A stretch of DNA of 64,000 nt from positions 124,001-188,000 of the forward strand of contig QEUM01000002.1 of assembly GCA_003577165.1 (NCBI GenBank), given 5' to 3'. The translations under genes were made by a program, and so were the position numbers. Origin of the DNA: Armatimonadota bacterium. GTDB taxonomy: Bacteria > Armatimonadota > Fimbriimonadia > Fimbriimonadales > ATM1. Shown in pieces: positions 17,715-27,337 of the stretch (positions are counted from its first letter, which is position 1; the number at the start of each line of letters is the position of its first letter). The notes below the pieces were generated by a model, which did no database searches, had not been told where the DNA came from, and saw only the letters and a list, made by a program, of their open reading frames with translations.

Positions 17715-18734
17715 TTAGTCTCTCCAGTCAGCAATGAATACGTTCGTTTCTCCCGGCTGTTTCCCGTTTCGGTTGCTCGCCCACACGAGTTTCTTCCCCT
17801 TGCGGTCGAACATAGGAAATCCGTCAAAGTCCGGCGAGTGCGTGATCCGCGTCAGTCCCTTGCCGTCGACCCCGATCATCCAGAGGTCGAACTCGCGGCC
17901 CTTCGGGTCGCCGTAATTGGACGAGAAGATGATCCGTTTGCCGTCGGGATGGAGGAATGGCGCGAACGAGGCGCAGCCGAGATTCGTGACCTGTCTCTGG
18001 TTCGAGCCATCCGCGTCCATGATCCAAACTTCCAGTTTCGTCGGTCGAACGAGATTCTCCTTGAGCAGTTCGTAGTAGTCCCGGACCGACTCGAAGTTGG
18101 CGAAGGTAGACCGCCGAAACACGATCTGCTTCGAATCCCAACTTACAAACGGACCGCCGTCGTATCCGTAAGTCGTTGTGAGCTGCTTGATGTTCTTTCC
18201 GTCGAGGTCCGAGCGGAAGATGTTCAGATCGCCGTCCACGAGAGACGTGAACACCATGAACTGGCCGTTTGAAGCCACAGTCGTCTCAGCGTGGTACCCG
18301 CCTCGGTCGATGACCAATCTTCGGTTCGATCCATCCGCATTGGCCCGGAAGATTCGAAAGTTGGGGTTGACCATCCACACATACCCTCGCGACATGTCGG
18401 GCTTCACCTGTGGGCCCGGGTCTGCCCAATCCGTGGCGCTGAACAAGATCTCCTTACCGCCGGGCAGGAAGTACCCACAGGTGCACCGACCTTTGCCTGA
18501 CGACACCAGCCGCTTGTTCGATCCGTCCGCGTTCATCGTGATGATCTGCTCGTCCGGCCACTCCGGCTGAGTGGACTGATAGATGATCTTCGTGCCGTCG
18601 TCGCTGAAGTACGCCTCTGCGTTTTGGCCGCCGAAGGTGAGTTGTCGAATGGACGCCAAGTGAGTCTCGCCTGCGTGGGGCGGCAGTGCCGTCTGCGACG
18701 GTGTGAGCGCCAGGAGGGGGCCTAAGAAGACCAT
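17715..18734 (-). CDS. secreted TolB-like beta-propeller protein
   Basis: 339 residues. After a short N-terminal signal come repeated WD40-like (PD40) blades with the recurrent NADGSNxR and DGKxIxFSS patterns, for example NADGSNKRLV, NADGSNRRLV and DADGSNQRQV. The fold is a six- or seven-bladed propeller as in TolB or dipeptidyl peptidase propellers, but no catalytic domain follows. It probably binds peptides or carbohydrate and works with the M28 peptidase encoded immediately downstream. Confidence 0.85.
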   Translation of the reverse strand: MVFLGPLLALTPSQTALPPHAGETHLASIRQLTFGGQNAEAYFSDDGTKIIYQSTQPEWPDEQIITMNADGSNKRLVSSGKGRCTCGYFLPGGKEILFSATDWADPGPQVKPDMSRGYVWMVNPNFRIFRANADGSNRRLVIDRGGYHAETTVASNGQFMVFTSLVDGDLNIFRSDLDGKNIKQLTTTYGYDGGPFVSWDSKQIVFRRSTFANFESVRDYYELLKENLVRPTKLEVWIMDADGSNQRQVTNLGCASFAPFLHPDGKRIIFSSNYGDPKGREFDLWMIGVDGKGLTRITHSPDFDGFPMFDRKGKKLVWASNRNGKQPGETNVFIADWRD

Positions 18735-18856
18735 GGCGGTAGGGTACCTACGGCACTCTATCGTCGGCCCTCTCGATGGCGTTCCGCCGACATGTTCGCC
18801 TGATATCCGACAGCCATGCAGCGAGTCGGGTCCCCTTCCTCGCCATAATCCGCCCG

Positions 18857-19879
18857 ATGACGCTCCCAGAGGCCATCGAACGAGTGGTCGAGCGCAAGAG
18901 CCTGAGAGAGGAGGAAGCCCGGTCGGTCATGGCGCAGATCATGGACGGAGAGGCCACGCCCTCCCAGATCGCCGGCCTGCTCGTCGGACTTCGGATGAAG
19001 GGCGAGACGCCTGCCGAACTGACCGGGTTCGCGCGTGAAATGCGCGCGCGAGTTACCCGGGTTCCGCACTCACGGACGAACGTCGTGGACACTTGCGGGA
19101 CCGGGGGGGACAAGGTCAAGACATTCAACTTGAGCACCGGCGCAGCGGTTGTCGCCTCCGCCGCGGGCGCATGCATCGCCAAGCACGGTAACCGAGCCTT
19201 TACGAGCAAGTGCGGAAGCGCAGATGTCTTGGAATCCCTTGGCGTTAATCTCACACTGGATGCCGAGAGTGCGGCGCGAGTGCTCGATGAAATCGGTTTG
19301 GTCTTTCTTTTCGCTCCGAACTATCACCCGGCGATGAAGTACGCGGCGGGACCAAGGAAGGAGATGGCGATCCGAACCATGTTCAACCTCCTTGGCCCCC
19401 TAACGAATCCTGCCGGCGCGGAGCGACAGTTGATCGGTGTGTTCGCTCCGACGCTCACCCTGAAGATCGCACAAGTGTTGAAGCGATTAGGATGCCGACG
19501 CGCTGTCATCGCGCACGGCTTGCTTGGGCTCGACGAAGTTTCACCCGTCGGCACGACACAGCTGGCGATCGTCGATGGAAGAAACGTCGAACAGAGATTC
19601 GTGCGCGCGAGCGATTTCGACGTTGCCGAACCGAACCTCGACGACATCTCAGCGGGAGGGTCCGTGCAAGCCAATGCGGACAAACTGATGGAGGGCCTGA
19701 CGAAGGTCGAATCCCCGGAGGCTCGGTCCCTGATCCCTGGTGCATCCATCGCGCTTTGGCTCGGGGAAGTGGCGTCCGACTTCCGCACGGGGGCGCAATT
19801 GGCCAAGGAGGCCATCGCTTCCGGGGCCGCGCGCCGGAAACTCGAACAACTGATCGCCACTACGGGGGGGGCAACGTGA
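18857..19879 (+). CDS. trpD: anthranilate phosphoribosyltransferase
   Basis: 340 residues from ATG 18857. It joins anthranilate to PRPP in tryptophan synthesis. The PRPP-binding motif DTCGTGGDK (about 75-83), KHGNRAFTSKCGSADVLE and NLLGPLTNPA are diagnostic. The SD is weak. It is followed by trpC (GTGA overlap) and trpF (ATGA overlap); trpE, trpG, trpB and trpA are not in the window. The C-terminal codons include an 8-base G run (19864-19871). Confidence 0.96.
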   Translation: MTLPEAIERVVERKSLREEEARSVMAQIMDGEATPSQIAGLLVGLRMKGETPAELTGFAREMRARVTRVPHSRTNVVDTCGTGGDKVKTFNLSTGAAVVASAAGACIAKHGNRAFTSKCGSADVLESLGVNLTLDAESAARVLDEIGLVFLFAPNYHPAMKYAAGPRKEMAIRTMFNLLGPLTNPAGAERQLIGVFAPTLTLKIAQVLKRLGCRRAVIAHGLLGLDEVSPVGTTQLAIVDGRNVEQRFVRASDFDVAEPNLDDISAGGSVQANADKLMEGLTKVESPEARSLIPGASIALWLGEVASDFRTGAQLAKEAIASGAARRKLEQLIATTGGAT

Positions 19880-20670
19880 GCCTGCTCCAGGAAATCCTCG
19901 CTCACAAGCGAAGCGAGGTGGATGCTCTCCGAGCGAAGACGCCCATTGAGGATCTGACCCGGGTTGCGGAGGGCGCGGAGCCGCCGCGTGGATTCCGTCA
20001 TCGGCTTGTTTCGGACTCGGAGAAAAACGGAATCGCGATCATCGCGGAGTTTAAGAGGGCAAGCCCGAGTCAGGGCATGATTCGGGACGACATGGACCCA
20101 GGCGCCGTTGCGGGCGCCTACGAATCGGGGGGGGCCTCCTGTATCAGCGTTCTCACGGACGATCGCTACTTCCGAGGCAGTCTCGAGGACATGATAGCGG
20201 CCCGTATCGCGGTGTCGCTGCCGGTGCTGAGGAAGGACTTCGTCATCGACGAGTACCAGGTAATCGAATCCCGGGCGAACGGCGCGGACTGCGTTCTTCT
20301 GATCGTTGCCGCGTTCAAGGATCAGCCGGAATCACTACATTCGCTCTATCTCGCGGCGCGGCGTCTCGGCATGGACGTGCTGGTCGAAGTGCATGACGAG
20401 GAGGAGTTGTCCACCGCGAAGTCCCTGAACGCGGACCTGATCGGAATCAACAACCGAGATCTCTCGACCTTCGAGACCGATCTCGGCGTAACCGCCCGAC
20501 TCGCGCCCCTCGCACCACCGGATGCCCTCATCGTGAGCGAGAGCGCTATACGATGCCATGCCGACGTCGAGTCAGCCAGGCAGGCGGGCGCGCGGGCGGT
20601 CCTGGTGGGCGAATCGCTCGTCCGGCAACCTGATCCCGCCTCGGCGGTCCGAGGTCTCCTCAGCCCATGA
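19876..20670 (+). CDS. trpC: indole-3-glycerol-phosphate synthase
   Basis: 264 residues from GTG 19876, overlapping the trpD stop. A TIM barrel closes the indole ring of CdRP. Seen are the N-terminal SLLQEILAHKRSEV, FKRASPSQG (phosphate/substrate Lys), VLRKDFVID, DLIGINNRDL and VSESAIR, all in the usual order. A longer in-frame reading reaches far back into trpD and is not credible. Confidence 0.96.
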   Translation: MSLLQEILAHKRSEVDALRAKTPIEDLTRVAEGAEPPRGFRHRLVSDSEKNGIAIIAEFKRASPSQGMIRDDMDPGAVAGAYESGGASCISVLTDDRYFRGSLEDMIAARIAVSLPVLRKDFVIDEYQVIESRANGADCVLLIVAAFKDQPESLHSLYLAARRLGMDVLVEVHDEEELSTAKSLNADLIGINNRDLSTFETDLGVTARLAPLAPPDALIVSESAIRCHADVESARQAGARAVLVGESLVRQPDPASAVRGLLSP

Positions 20671-21275
20671 CTCGCATCAAAATCTGCGGGCTGACCCGCG
20701 CCGCCGATGTCGAACTGGCGGTGGACCTTGGAGCGCATGCAATCGGCGTCGTCCTGGACCCCTCAAGCCCCCGGTGCGTGGCGGATGCCGCCTCGGTCCG
20801 ATCCCTGCTCGAAGCCGCAGGGGCCTACGTCGTCCGGGTTGCCGTCTTCGGCCGCGCGGCCGATCGGCCGGACCTGGGCCTCTTCGACCGGGTGCAGGCT
20901 TGGGAGTTTAACGACCTGGACCTGCCAGCCGACAGGCGGATCGCCGTCTGCCGAGTGGGTGAGCCGGGTTGGGAGGACAGGCTTGCGACCTCCGACCCCC
21001 TCGCCTGGGTTCTCCTCGACCGGTTCTCCGAGTCGGCCGCGGGAGGCACTGGGGAGGCGATCCCGGCCGGGCTCCTGGAGACGGCTTTTCGCCTGCGGAA
21101 TCAGCGAACCGGACTCGCTGGCGGCCTATCGCCCGAGACGGTCGGCGACCTCGTGCGCCGCTTCCGGCCAGCCTTCGTGGATGTGAGTTCGGGGGTGGAG
21201 TCGGGGCCCGGCGTCAAGGATCCCGGGAAACTCCGGTCCTTCTTCGAGGCCGTCCGGGGGGCCTCAGGCGCTTAA
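20667..21275 (+). CDS. trpF: phosphoribosylanthranilate isomerase
   Basis: 202 residues, ATGA overlap with trpC. It performs the Amadori rearrangement of PRA to CdRP. MTRIKICGLT supplies the catalytic Cys; the general acid Asp is expected in the FVDVSSGVE segment near residue 170, which also matches the C-terminal phosphate site (SSGVESGPGVKD). This gene ends the unit and a rho-independent terminator follows. Confidence 0.94.
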   Translation: MTRIKICGLTRAADVELAVDLGAHAIGVVLDPSSPRCVADAASVRSLLEAAGAYVVRVAVFGRAADRPDLGLFDRVQAWEFNDLDLPADRRIAVCRVGEPGWEDRLATSDPLAWVLLDRFSESAAGGTGEAIPAGLLETAFRLRNQRTGLAGGLSPETVGDLVRRFRPAFVDVSSGVESGPGVKDPGKLRSFFEAVRGASGA

Positions 21276-21283
21276 AGAAAAAG

Positions 21284-21329
21284 TGCGAGAACGCCGAAAG
21301 GAGAGCAAAGCACGTTCTCGCAAGTTTTT
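21284..21329 (+). terminator. rho-independent terminator after trpF
   Basis: A perfect 10-bp stem (tgcgagaacg at 21284-21293 and cgttctcgca at 21313-21322) is followed by agttttt. It starts 9 bases after the trpF stop. The loop is long (19 bases) and may fold further. Confidence 0.8.
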
Positions 21330-21579
21330 GTCTCTGCTGGGAACCGTCGAGTTCGTTCTGCGGCTCTCGCCTGCTCGGAACCTCGGTCCCCGAGAGTGCT
21401 TACAATTATACTACGGGAGTGCACGGCCCCTTGATTCGGCGTTAATTGAAACACCGGCCGCGCTCGGAGGCCCGATAGCGTCCCACCCGTTCGAGGGAGG
21501 GCGAAAAGGGGGGTCGTTCGGAGGGGCGAGCGGTATACTCTCGCGGCTCCGCTCGGGGGCCGGATAAGGGTGAACCCAC
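21330..21579. other. intergenic leader of the ABC exporter operon
   Basis: With the terminator, this is the longest gene-free stretch (304 bases between trpF and the ABC gene). No ORF, tRNA or known riboswitch is apparent. Two TATACT boxes occur (21407-21412 and 21534-21539); the second lies 41 bases before the GTG start and could be the -10 of the exporter operon, but neither has a convincing -35. The sequence between is rich in G runs. Confidence 0.4.
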
Positions 21580-22518
21580 GTGGGACTTGCCATAGAAACC
21601 AAAGACCTTACTAAGACCTATCGCACGCGGGCAGGCCGCGTCAATGTCGTCGACCACTTGAATCTCGAGGTCGAGGAGGGCGAGATTTTCGGCTTCCTCG
21701 GACCGAACGGCGCGGGGAAAACCACGACGATCAAGATGCTCCTCAACATCATCTACCCGTCCGCCGGGACGGCGAAAGTGTTGGGCAAGGAGATCACCGA
21801 TTCTTCCGTGCATCGGGAGTTGAGTTACCTTCCGGAGAAGCCGTACTACTACGAGCACATGACGGGTCTGGAAATCCTCCACTTCTACGGAAAACTGTTC
21901 AACATCAAGGAGCCGGAGAGATCTCGGAAGGCGAAAGAACTCCTCGTCAAAGTGAACCTCGACAAGGATGCTGGGAAGCAGATTTCGCAATACTCCAAGG
22001 GAATGCAGCAGAGAATCGGCCTCGCCCAGAGCCTTCTGAACGAACCGAAACTGCTGTTCCTCGACGAACCCACGGCCGGCCTCGACCCAATCGCGCACGT
22101 CGAGATTCGCGATCTCATCTTGCAGTTCAGAGACGAAGGCAAAACGGTCTTCATTTCGAGCCACGAACTCTCCGATGTCGAACGAATCTGCGACCGAGTC
22201 GCAATCATCAACCACGGCAAGATCGCGGAAATGGGACGGCTCGACAAGTTGCTGGCCGGCGGACGAGTGGAGATCACGGCAGAGAAGGTCCCGACTGCGG
22301 TCGAAGAGAAACTTCGGAGGGACGGCGTCATCGTGTCGCTGCATGGGGACCGTCTCATCATCGACGCCCCGGACTCGCTTCCCACTGACGGGTTCATTGA
22401 TGCGATTCGCTCTGCGGGGGGCACGATCCTCAGCATTCTCCCAAGGCGAAAGCGCTTGGAGGACCTGTTCGTTGAGACCGTGAAAGGCGGAGCGCAGAAG
22501 GCGGAGGTGAAGGCATGA
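21580..22518 (+). CDS. ABC transporter ATP-binding protein (ABC-2 type exporter)
   Basis: 312 residues. Walker A GPNGAGKTT (about 41-49), signature YSKGMQQR (about 137), Walker B LLFLDEPTAGLDP and the H-loop SSHEL are all intact. The C-terminal ~90 residues form the regulatory extension common in DrrA/CcmA-like exporters. The GTG start has a weak AAGGG upstream. The permease overlaps its stop by ATGA. Substrate unknown. Confidence 0.93.
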   Translation: MGLAIETKDLTKTYRTRAGRVNVVDHLNLEVEEGEIFGFLGPNGAGKTTTIKMLLNIIYPSAGTAKVLGKEITDSSVHRELSYLPEKPYYYEHMTGLEILHFYGKLFNIKEPERSRKAKELLVKVNLDKDAGKQISQYSKGMQQRIGLAQSLLNEPKLLFLDEPTAGLDPIAHVEIRDLILQFRDEGKTVFISSHELSDVERICDRVAIINHGKIAEMGRLDKLLAGGRVEITAEKVPTAVEEKLRRDGVIVSLHGDRLIIDAPDSLPTDGFIDAIRSAGGTILSILPRRKRLEDLFVETVKGGAQKAEVKA

Positions 22519-23306
22519 CGCAAATCCTCGCGATCGCAGGCACAACCCTCGGCGAAGCCATTCGCAGAAGGGTCCTGCTTATCATCCTGATGGTCGGGCT
22601 GGCGTTCATCATCATCATGCCCGGCATCAGCGAGTTGTCCGCTCGCAACAGTTACGACGTGCTGAGCAACATGACGCTCGGCATCATCAAGATCACATCG
22701 GCGATCCTCGCAGTTACATTAACGGTATATCTGCTGCCGAACGAGATCGAAAGACGAACGATCTACACGATTCTCTCAAAGCCGGTCCAAAGGGCGCAGT
22801 TCCTGCTGGGCAAGTATCTCGGCAGCGTGTCGGCCCTCGTCGTCATGATCGGTCTGATGACGATCGTCCTGATCGCCGCATTCGCGATCCAATTGAAGAC
22901 GACGGATGCGAAGACGTTGTTGCCTCTGGTTCGGCAGTCGGTGATGCTGGTGTTCCAGATGTCGCTGCTCGCTGCGCTGGCGCTGTTCTTTTCGACTTTC
23001 GCCACTCCGGTCGTCAACTTCTTCCTGACGGGGCTGTTCTTCGTGTTCGGCAACCTCATGAACCCGCTGTTCAACCAGTTGGGCTCCGGAAAGGCCGGTC
23101 CCGTGGTGGGCACCCTCATGAAGGCCGCGCACTACGTCATTCCGAACTTCGGCAACCTGGACGTGCAAGGGGGAGCCACAGCCGGGGAAGCGCAGATACG
23201 CGGCAGCGAACTCGTCTATATGTTCAACGGAGCGATCTACGCGATCGTCTACATCGGCATATTGATGATCCTCTCCATCTTCCTGTTCGAAAAGCGAGAA
23301 GTGTGA
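22515..23306 (+). CDS. ABC-2 type transporter permease
   Basis: 263 residues with about six transmembrane segments (about 20-40, 57-77, 103-125, 140-160, 165-185 and 238-258). The cytoplasmic signature after the second segment, NEIERRTIYTILSKPVQR, is typical of ABC-2 permeases with the coupling helix that contacts the ATPase. It overlaps the ATPase gene by 4 bases and is followed one base later by the TPR protein. Confidence 0.88.
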   Translation: MTQILAIAGTTLGEAIRRRVLLIILMVGLAFIIIMPGISELSARNSYDVLSNMTLGIIKITSAILAVTLTVYLLPNEIERRTIYTILSKPVQRAQFLLGKYLGSVSALVVMIGLMTIVLIAAFAIQLKTTDAKTLLPLVRQSVMLVFQMSLLAALALFFSTFATPVVNFFLTGLFFVFGNLMNPLFNQLGSGKAGPVVGTLMKAAHYVIPNFGNLDVQGGATAGEAQIRGSELVYMFNGAIYAIVYIGILMILSIFLFEKREV

Positions 23307-23307
23307 G

Positions 23308-24639
23308 ATGAAGAAGCCCCGTACACTCCTGCTTGGGATTCTCACGGCTCTGCTCGTCGCTCAGGGCGTGCTGTCGCAGAGATTCATCTTTCCGCAGTGG
23401 AAGAGAGATTACAGTACGGGGAACCTCGGGATTGCCGAGGGACTGACGCCCGATCAACTGCTCGCGTCGTTGAGCGGACTCCGCACTCTCGTTGCAGGCA
23501 TTCTCTGGGTGAAGACCGACGAGTACTTCCACAATGGGCAGTTCGATGCAGTCGTCCCGCTGGTGCGACTCGTCACTTGGCTCGACCCGCGGCAAGAGGA
23601 GGTTTATGCGACCGGCGCCTGGCACATTGCGTACAACTTCACCGATGAGCAGAATCGCTCGGATCGCCGCTACATCCCCCTGGCGCTGAGGCTTCTTCAG
23701 GAAGGCGTCCAGTACAACCAGAACCACTACCGCCTGTTCCACGAGACGGGCTGGCTTTACTACCATAAGATTGACGACGACTACGACAAAGCCGTCAAGT
23801 GGTTCGAACAGTCAGTTTCGAAGCCGGGCGTTCTGAAGTACCTCCGAAGCATCTTGGCGAGCGCTTACCAAAGAGACGGGCGTATCGAAGACGCGCTCGT
23901 TTGGTACGCGAAACTCGAAAAAGACGCTGCCGACGAGTTCGCTGTCACGAAGGATCCGACGACCCGGATCCTGAAGGACACGCAGGAGAAGAACCTCAAC
24001 AACCACCTAATCCGAATGACCTCGCGGGGCTATTTCGGGAAGAAGGCGGGCGTTTATGACAAGTACCCGTACGACACCCACAACCCGGTCAATTTGAACT
24101 TCACCTTCAAAGTCGAAGTCGTCGACAAGAAGGTGATCCGCGTGACCGGAACTTGGGGCATTCCGACTACGGGCGCGAGAGTGCGGTGCGTATTGCGCGA
24201 TGCCGATTACAACCTGAAGTGGGAGCCCGCTCCTGGACTCGACTTCGACATTGACAGGAATCGCACGTTCATGTTGGACCCGCTTTACACGCAGAACGGA
24301 CGGTTTGACCGTAGAATCGACATGAGCCGGAACCCGACGATGTACGGCTTCAAGTCGGATGAGTACGTTCTGGAATTCTATTTCTCTCCTCGCTCCGCTC
24401 CGCCGCACATCCAGGACAAGATCGGCTGGAACGGCGAAGGGATGACGGACCGGCAATTCATAGACGACAAGGTTCGCCCCGGCCAGAGAGTGCTCTTCAC
24501 GAGTGTAAAACTCACGAGAGACCAGATCCTGCGTCGCGGCGAGTACAGGGACGGCTACGTTTACAGGTCACCCGGTTACAAAGAAGTGACGACGCTTGAA
24601 GAGAGCGACGTCATCTTCCGGGGATCGATGCGAAATTGA
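23308..24639 (+). CDS. TPR-like protein linked to the ABC exporter
   Basis: 443 residues. An N-terminal membrane anchor or signal (about 5-23) precedes a helical-repeat region (about 60-215) containing TPR-like units such as DYDKAVKWFEQSV and RIEDALVWYAKLEK. The C-terminal half is beta-rich with no recognised family. It starts one base after the permease stop, so it belongs to the exporter operon and may be an extracytoplasmic partner. The exact role is unknown. Confidence 0.75.
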   Translation: MKKPRTLLLGILTALLVAQGVLSQRFIFPQWKRDYSTGNLGIAEGLTPDQLLASLSGLRTLVAGILWVKTDEYFHNGQFDAVVPLVRLVTWLDPRQEEVYATGAWHIAYNFTDEQNRSDRRYIPLALRLLQEGVQYNQNHYRLFHETGWLYYHKIDDDYDKAVKWFEQSVSKPGVLKYLRSILASAYQRDGRIEDALVWYAKLEKDAADEFAVTKDPTTRILKDTQEKNLNNHLIRMTSRGYFGKKAGVYDKYPYDTHNPVNLNFTFKVEVVDKKVIRVTGTWGIPTTGARVRCVLRDADYNLKWEPAPGLDFDIDRNRTFMLDPLYTQNGRFDRRIDMSRNPTMYGFKSDEYVLEFYFSPRSAPPHIQDKIGWNGEGMTDRQFIDDKVRPGQRVLFTSVKLTRDQILRRGEYRDGYVYRSPGYKEVTTLEESDVIFRGSMRN

Positions 24640-24672
24640 CGGCAATGCCGAGGGGCAACTCCACCGGCGGGG

Positions 24673-24681
24673 TGCTATCAT
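24673..24681 (+). promoter_or_regulatory. extended -10 promoter of the SRP RNA
   Basis: TGCTATCAT is an extended -10 element (TGn plus TATCAT at 24676-24681). The expected transcription start, about 7 bases on, coincides with the 5' base of the SRP RNA core at about 24688. A -35 box is not evident at 17 bp, as is usual for extended -10 promoters. Confidence 0.5.
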
Positions 24682-24687
24682 TAGGCA

Positions 24688-24789
<102 letters not shown>

Positions 24790-24802
24790 TTGGAGTTGTC
24801 CC

Positions 24803-26392
24803 TTGCCGCATTTAGCGCTCTACAGGAAATACCGCAGCCAGACGTTTGGCGACCTCGTGGGTCAAACGCAGGTGGTGAAGACCCTGAGCGCCGCGCTGGC
24901 CGGCGGCCGTATCTCCCACGCCTACCTCTTCGTCGGCCCCAGGGGGACCGGCAAGACGAGTTCGGCGCGAATTCTCGCCAAAGCCCTCAACTGCGTGAAC
25001 GGACCAACCGCCGAGCCTTGCAACGAGTGCCACATCTGCACCTCGATCACTTCGGGCCTGTGTCCGGACGTGCTTGAAATGGACGCGGCCAGCGAGGCCG
25101 GCGTCGACGAGGTGCGCGGGCACATCATCAACACCGCCGCCTATTCGCCGATGTCCGCTCGCTTCAAGGTGTTCATCATCGACGAAGTCCACGACCTCTC
25201 TTCGAAAGCGTTCGACGCTTTGCTCAAGACGATTGAAGAGCCGCCTGCCCATGTCGTTTTCATCTTAGCAACGACCGAGTTCACCAAAGTTCCGGTCACC
25301 ATCCGCAGCAGGTGCCAGAAGTATGAGTTCCACCGAGGATCGGTCAAAGACATTCTCCATCGCTTGGAGCATGTCGTTGCCGCCGAAAACATAGAGATCG
25401 ATCGTCCGGCCCTCCTCGCCATCGCGCGAATGGCGGACGGCGGATATCGCGACGCTCTGACTCTCCTGGAGCAGGCGGCGGTCCTTTCGGAAGGACGGAT
25501 CACCCTTCAGGGGCTACAAACCCAGTTGGGCATCATGGAAGAGGAGAGAGTTGACAGTCTGTTGGAGGCCGCGCTCTCGGGAAACGCGGGTGAACTGCTG
25601 ATGCTCGCCGACGAAGCCGTCCAATCGGGCAAAGAGCCACGGCAAATACTCGAGGGTCTGCTCCGGCGGCTGAGCGAACTGACGTACGCCCTGTATGGGA
25701 CGGATCTCCTCGAAGGCTTGGATCCCGAGCGAAAGGCGGCGAATCACGCTCTCGCGGCTCGCATTGGGGCACAGAATCTGCTCCGCTTCCGGTCCGTCGT
25801 CGCGGATGCGTTCCGCGAAGTCCGCGACGTGGGTCTGCCCAGGCTTTGGCTTGAGGTTGTGCTGCTTCGGCTTCTCCCCACTGAACCGGCGCCGCAGGCG
25901 ACGGCCCCTGAGCCGGCGCGGGAGAGGGCCACAACGCCCCCCCCTCGACAGCAAGCGAAGCCCGCGCAGCGTGAGGCGACACAGCCGCCCCAGACTGCCG
26001 AAAAGAAGGTCTCAGTGAGCAGTTCTGTGCCACCTTCCGACCTGGCGACTCGATGGGAAGGCGTCGTTCGAGGGCTGGTGGACCGGTTCCCGTCTGCCGG
26101 AAAGACACTAAGCGGAACTCGGCTCGTGGACGTCGAAGGCAAGACCGCGATTGTCGAGATCGGCAACGAGTTTCAATATAACAAGGTCGTCAAGGGTCAA
26201 AAAGCCGCAGAGATGCAAGAAACCATACGCCTCGCGTTTGTGGAGGCGGTCGGCGACGAGGCATGGACGATCCGCTACGTGCTCGGGCGAACGGAGAGGG
26301 AAGATCCGGGGCCCGTCGCGGTAGAATTGCCTCAGCAAGGCGAAGTCCTCGCAAAATCCGTCGAAGAAATCTTCGAAGTCACACCGGAGTAG
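24803..26392 (+). CDS. dnaX: DNA polymerase III subunit gamma/tau
   Basis: 529 residues. It is the clamp-loader ATPase: Walker A GPRGTGKTS (about 46-54), a zinc module with CNECHIC and a later Cys (about 64-80), sensor/DExx segment FIIDEVHDLS and the SRC motif in TIRSRCQK. The region after about 365 is a Pro/Ala/Glu-rich linker followed by a conserved C-terminal domain. The TTG start has GGAG 6 bases upstream, inside an arm that can pair with 24652-24663. No clear slippery heptamer for gamma production was seen. Confidence 0.95.
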   Translation: MPHLALYRKYRSQTFGDLVGQTQVVKTLSAALAGGRISHAYLFVGPRGTGKTSSARILAKALNCVNGPTAEPCNECHICTSITSGLCPDVLEMDAASEAGVDEVRGHIINTAAYSPMSARFKVFIIDEVHDLSSKAFDALLKTIEEPPAHVVFILATTEFTKVPVTIRSRCQKYEFHRGSVKDILHRLEHVVAAENIEIDRPALLAIARMADGGYRDALTLLEQAAVLSEGRITLQGLQTQLGIMEEERVDSLLEAALSGNAGELLMLADEAVQSGKEPRQILEGLLRRLSELTYALYGTDLLEGLDPERKAANHALAARIGAQNLLRFRSVVADAFREVRDVGLPRLWLEVVLLRLLPTEPAPQATAPEPARERATTPPPRQQAKPAQREATQPPQTAEKKVSVSSSVPPSDLATRWEGVVRGLVDRFPSAGKTLSGTRLVDVEGKTAIVEIGNEFQYNKVVKGQKAAEMQETIRLAFVEAVGDEAWTIRYVLGRTEREDPGPVAVELPQQGEVLAKSVEEIFEVTPE

Positions 26393-26398
26393 TTCGCA

Positions 26399-26737
26399 AT
26401 GAAACTTCCAAAGGGAATGGGAAACCTCGGCAACTTGGGCGCGCTCATGAAGCAAGCGCAAGATGCCCTCGACAGAGCTAAGAGTGTCGAGCAGGAACTC
26501 AAGTTAATTGAAGTGGACTCAGAGTCCGCAGGCGTGCGGGCAAAGTTCAACGGCGCCGGTGAACTCCTATCCGTCAGCATCGACAAAGAAGCCGTCGATC
26601 CCAACGACCTCGAGTCTCTCGAAGACGCGGTCACGCTCGCAATACGTGGCGGGCTGCAACAGGCGCAGAAGGTCCGAGAGGAGAAGATGAAGGAGATCAC
26701 AGGGAACATCCCACTCCCTCCAGGCATGAGCCTTTAG
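26399..26737 (+). CDS. YbaB/EbfC family nucleoid-associated protein
   Basis: 112 residues. The family pattern is clear: an N-terminal MGNLGNLGALMKQAQ helix, a central beta region (VRAKFNGAGELLSVSID) and a C-terminal helix. It binds DNA as a dimer and is almost always encoded between dnaX and recR, as here (6 bases after dnaX, 3 before recR). Confidence 0.93.
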   Translation: MKLPKGMGNLGNLGALMKQAQDALDRAKSVEQELKLIEVDSESAGVRAKFNGAGELLSVSIDKEAVDPNDLESLEDAVTLAIRGGLQQAQKVREEKMKEITGNIPLPPGMSL

Positions 26738-26740
26738 GCC

Positions 26741-27337
26741 ATGTTGTTTGCTCGCCCGCTCGCGAACCTCATCGCACAGTTAGAACGCCTCCCCGGTGTG
26801 GGGCCAAAGTCGGCCCAGCGCCTCGCGTTTTGGATACTCCGCCAGCCGGAAGACGACGTGCTTCGGCTTGCCGCATCTCTTACCGACGCACGCTCCAAGA
26901 TCGGATTCTGCAAACGCTGCCAGGGGTTTAGCGAAGCCGAATACTGTGAAATCTGCTCCGACGCTCGCAGGGAACCCAGCATGATTTGCGTCGTCGCCGA
27001 GCCAAAGGACGTTGCTTCAGTCGAGAGGCTGAATGAATTTCGCGGAACGTATCACGTACTGCACGGCGTCCTGTCCCCTCTCGACGGCATCGGCCCGGAT
27101 CAACTCAAACTGCGAGAACTCACGCATAGGATTGCGGGGGGGGCTGTGACTGAAATCATCGTCGCGACGAATCCAACGGTCGAAGGCGACACCACCGCAC
27201 TTTACATCGCGCAACTCCTCAAGCCCCTCGGAGTGCGCGTGACCCGGCTCGCCCACGGCATGCCGGTCGGCGGAGACTTAGACTTCGCCGATCAGGCCAC
27301 GCTCCTCAGCGCGTTCGAGTATCGGCGCGAACTCTAA
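26741..27337 (+). CDS. recR: recombination protein RecR
   Basis: 198 residues. It acts with RecO and RecF to load RecA on gapped DNA. The helix-hairpin-helix LPGVGPKSAQRLA (about 17-29), the zinc finger CKRC...CEIC (about 57-72) and the Toprim segment with E...TNPTVEGDTTA are present. Its stop overlaps the stop of the convergent phosphodiesterase gene by sharing bases 27335-27336. recO is in this window too (35412). Confidence 0.96.
   Translation: MLFARPLANLIAQLERLPGVGPKSAQRLAFWILRQPEDDVLRLAASLTDARSKIGFCKRCQGFSEAEYCEICSDARREPSMICVVAEPKDVASVERLNEFRGTYHVLHGVLSPLDGIGPDQLKLRELTHRIAGGAVTEIIVATNPTVEGDTTALYIAQLLKPLGVRVTRLAHGMPVGGDLDFADQATLLSAFEYRREL

Noticed and set aside
21330-21579. Riboswitch or T-box in the leader of the ABC exporter
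   Set aside because: No conserved aptamer core or anti-terminator pair was recognised; G-rich but without a stable alternative fold that I could defend by eye.
25990-26030. A slippery site in dnaX for production of a short gamma form
   Set aside because: Only short A runs are present, with no heptamer plus downstream hairpin that I could support.
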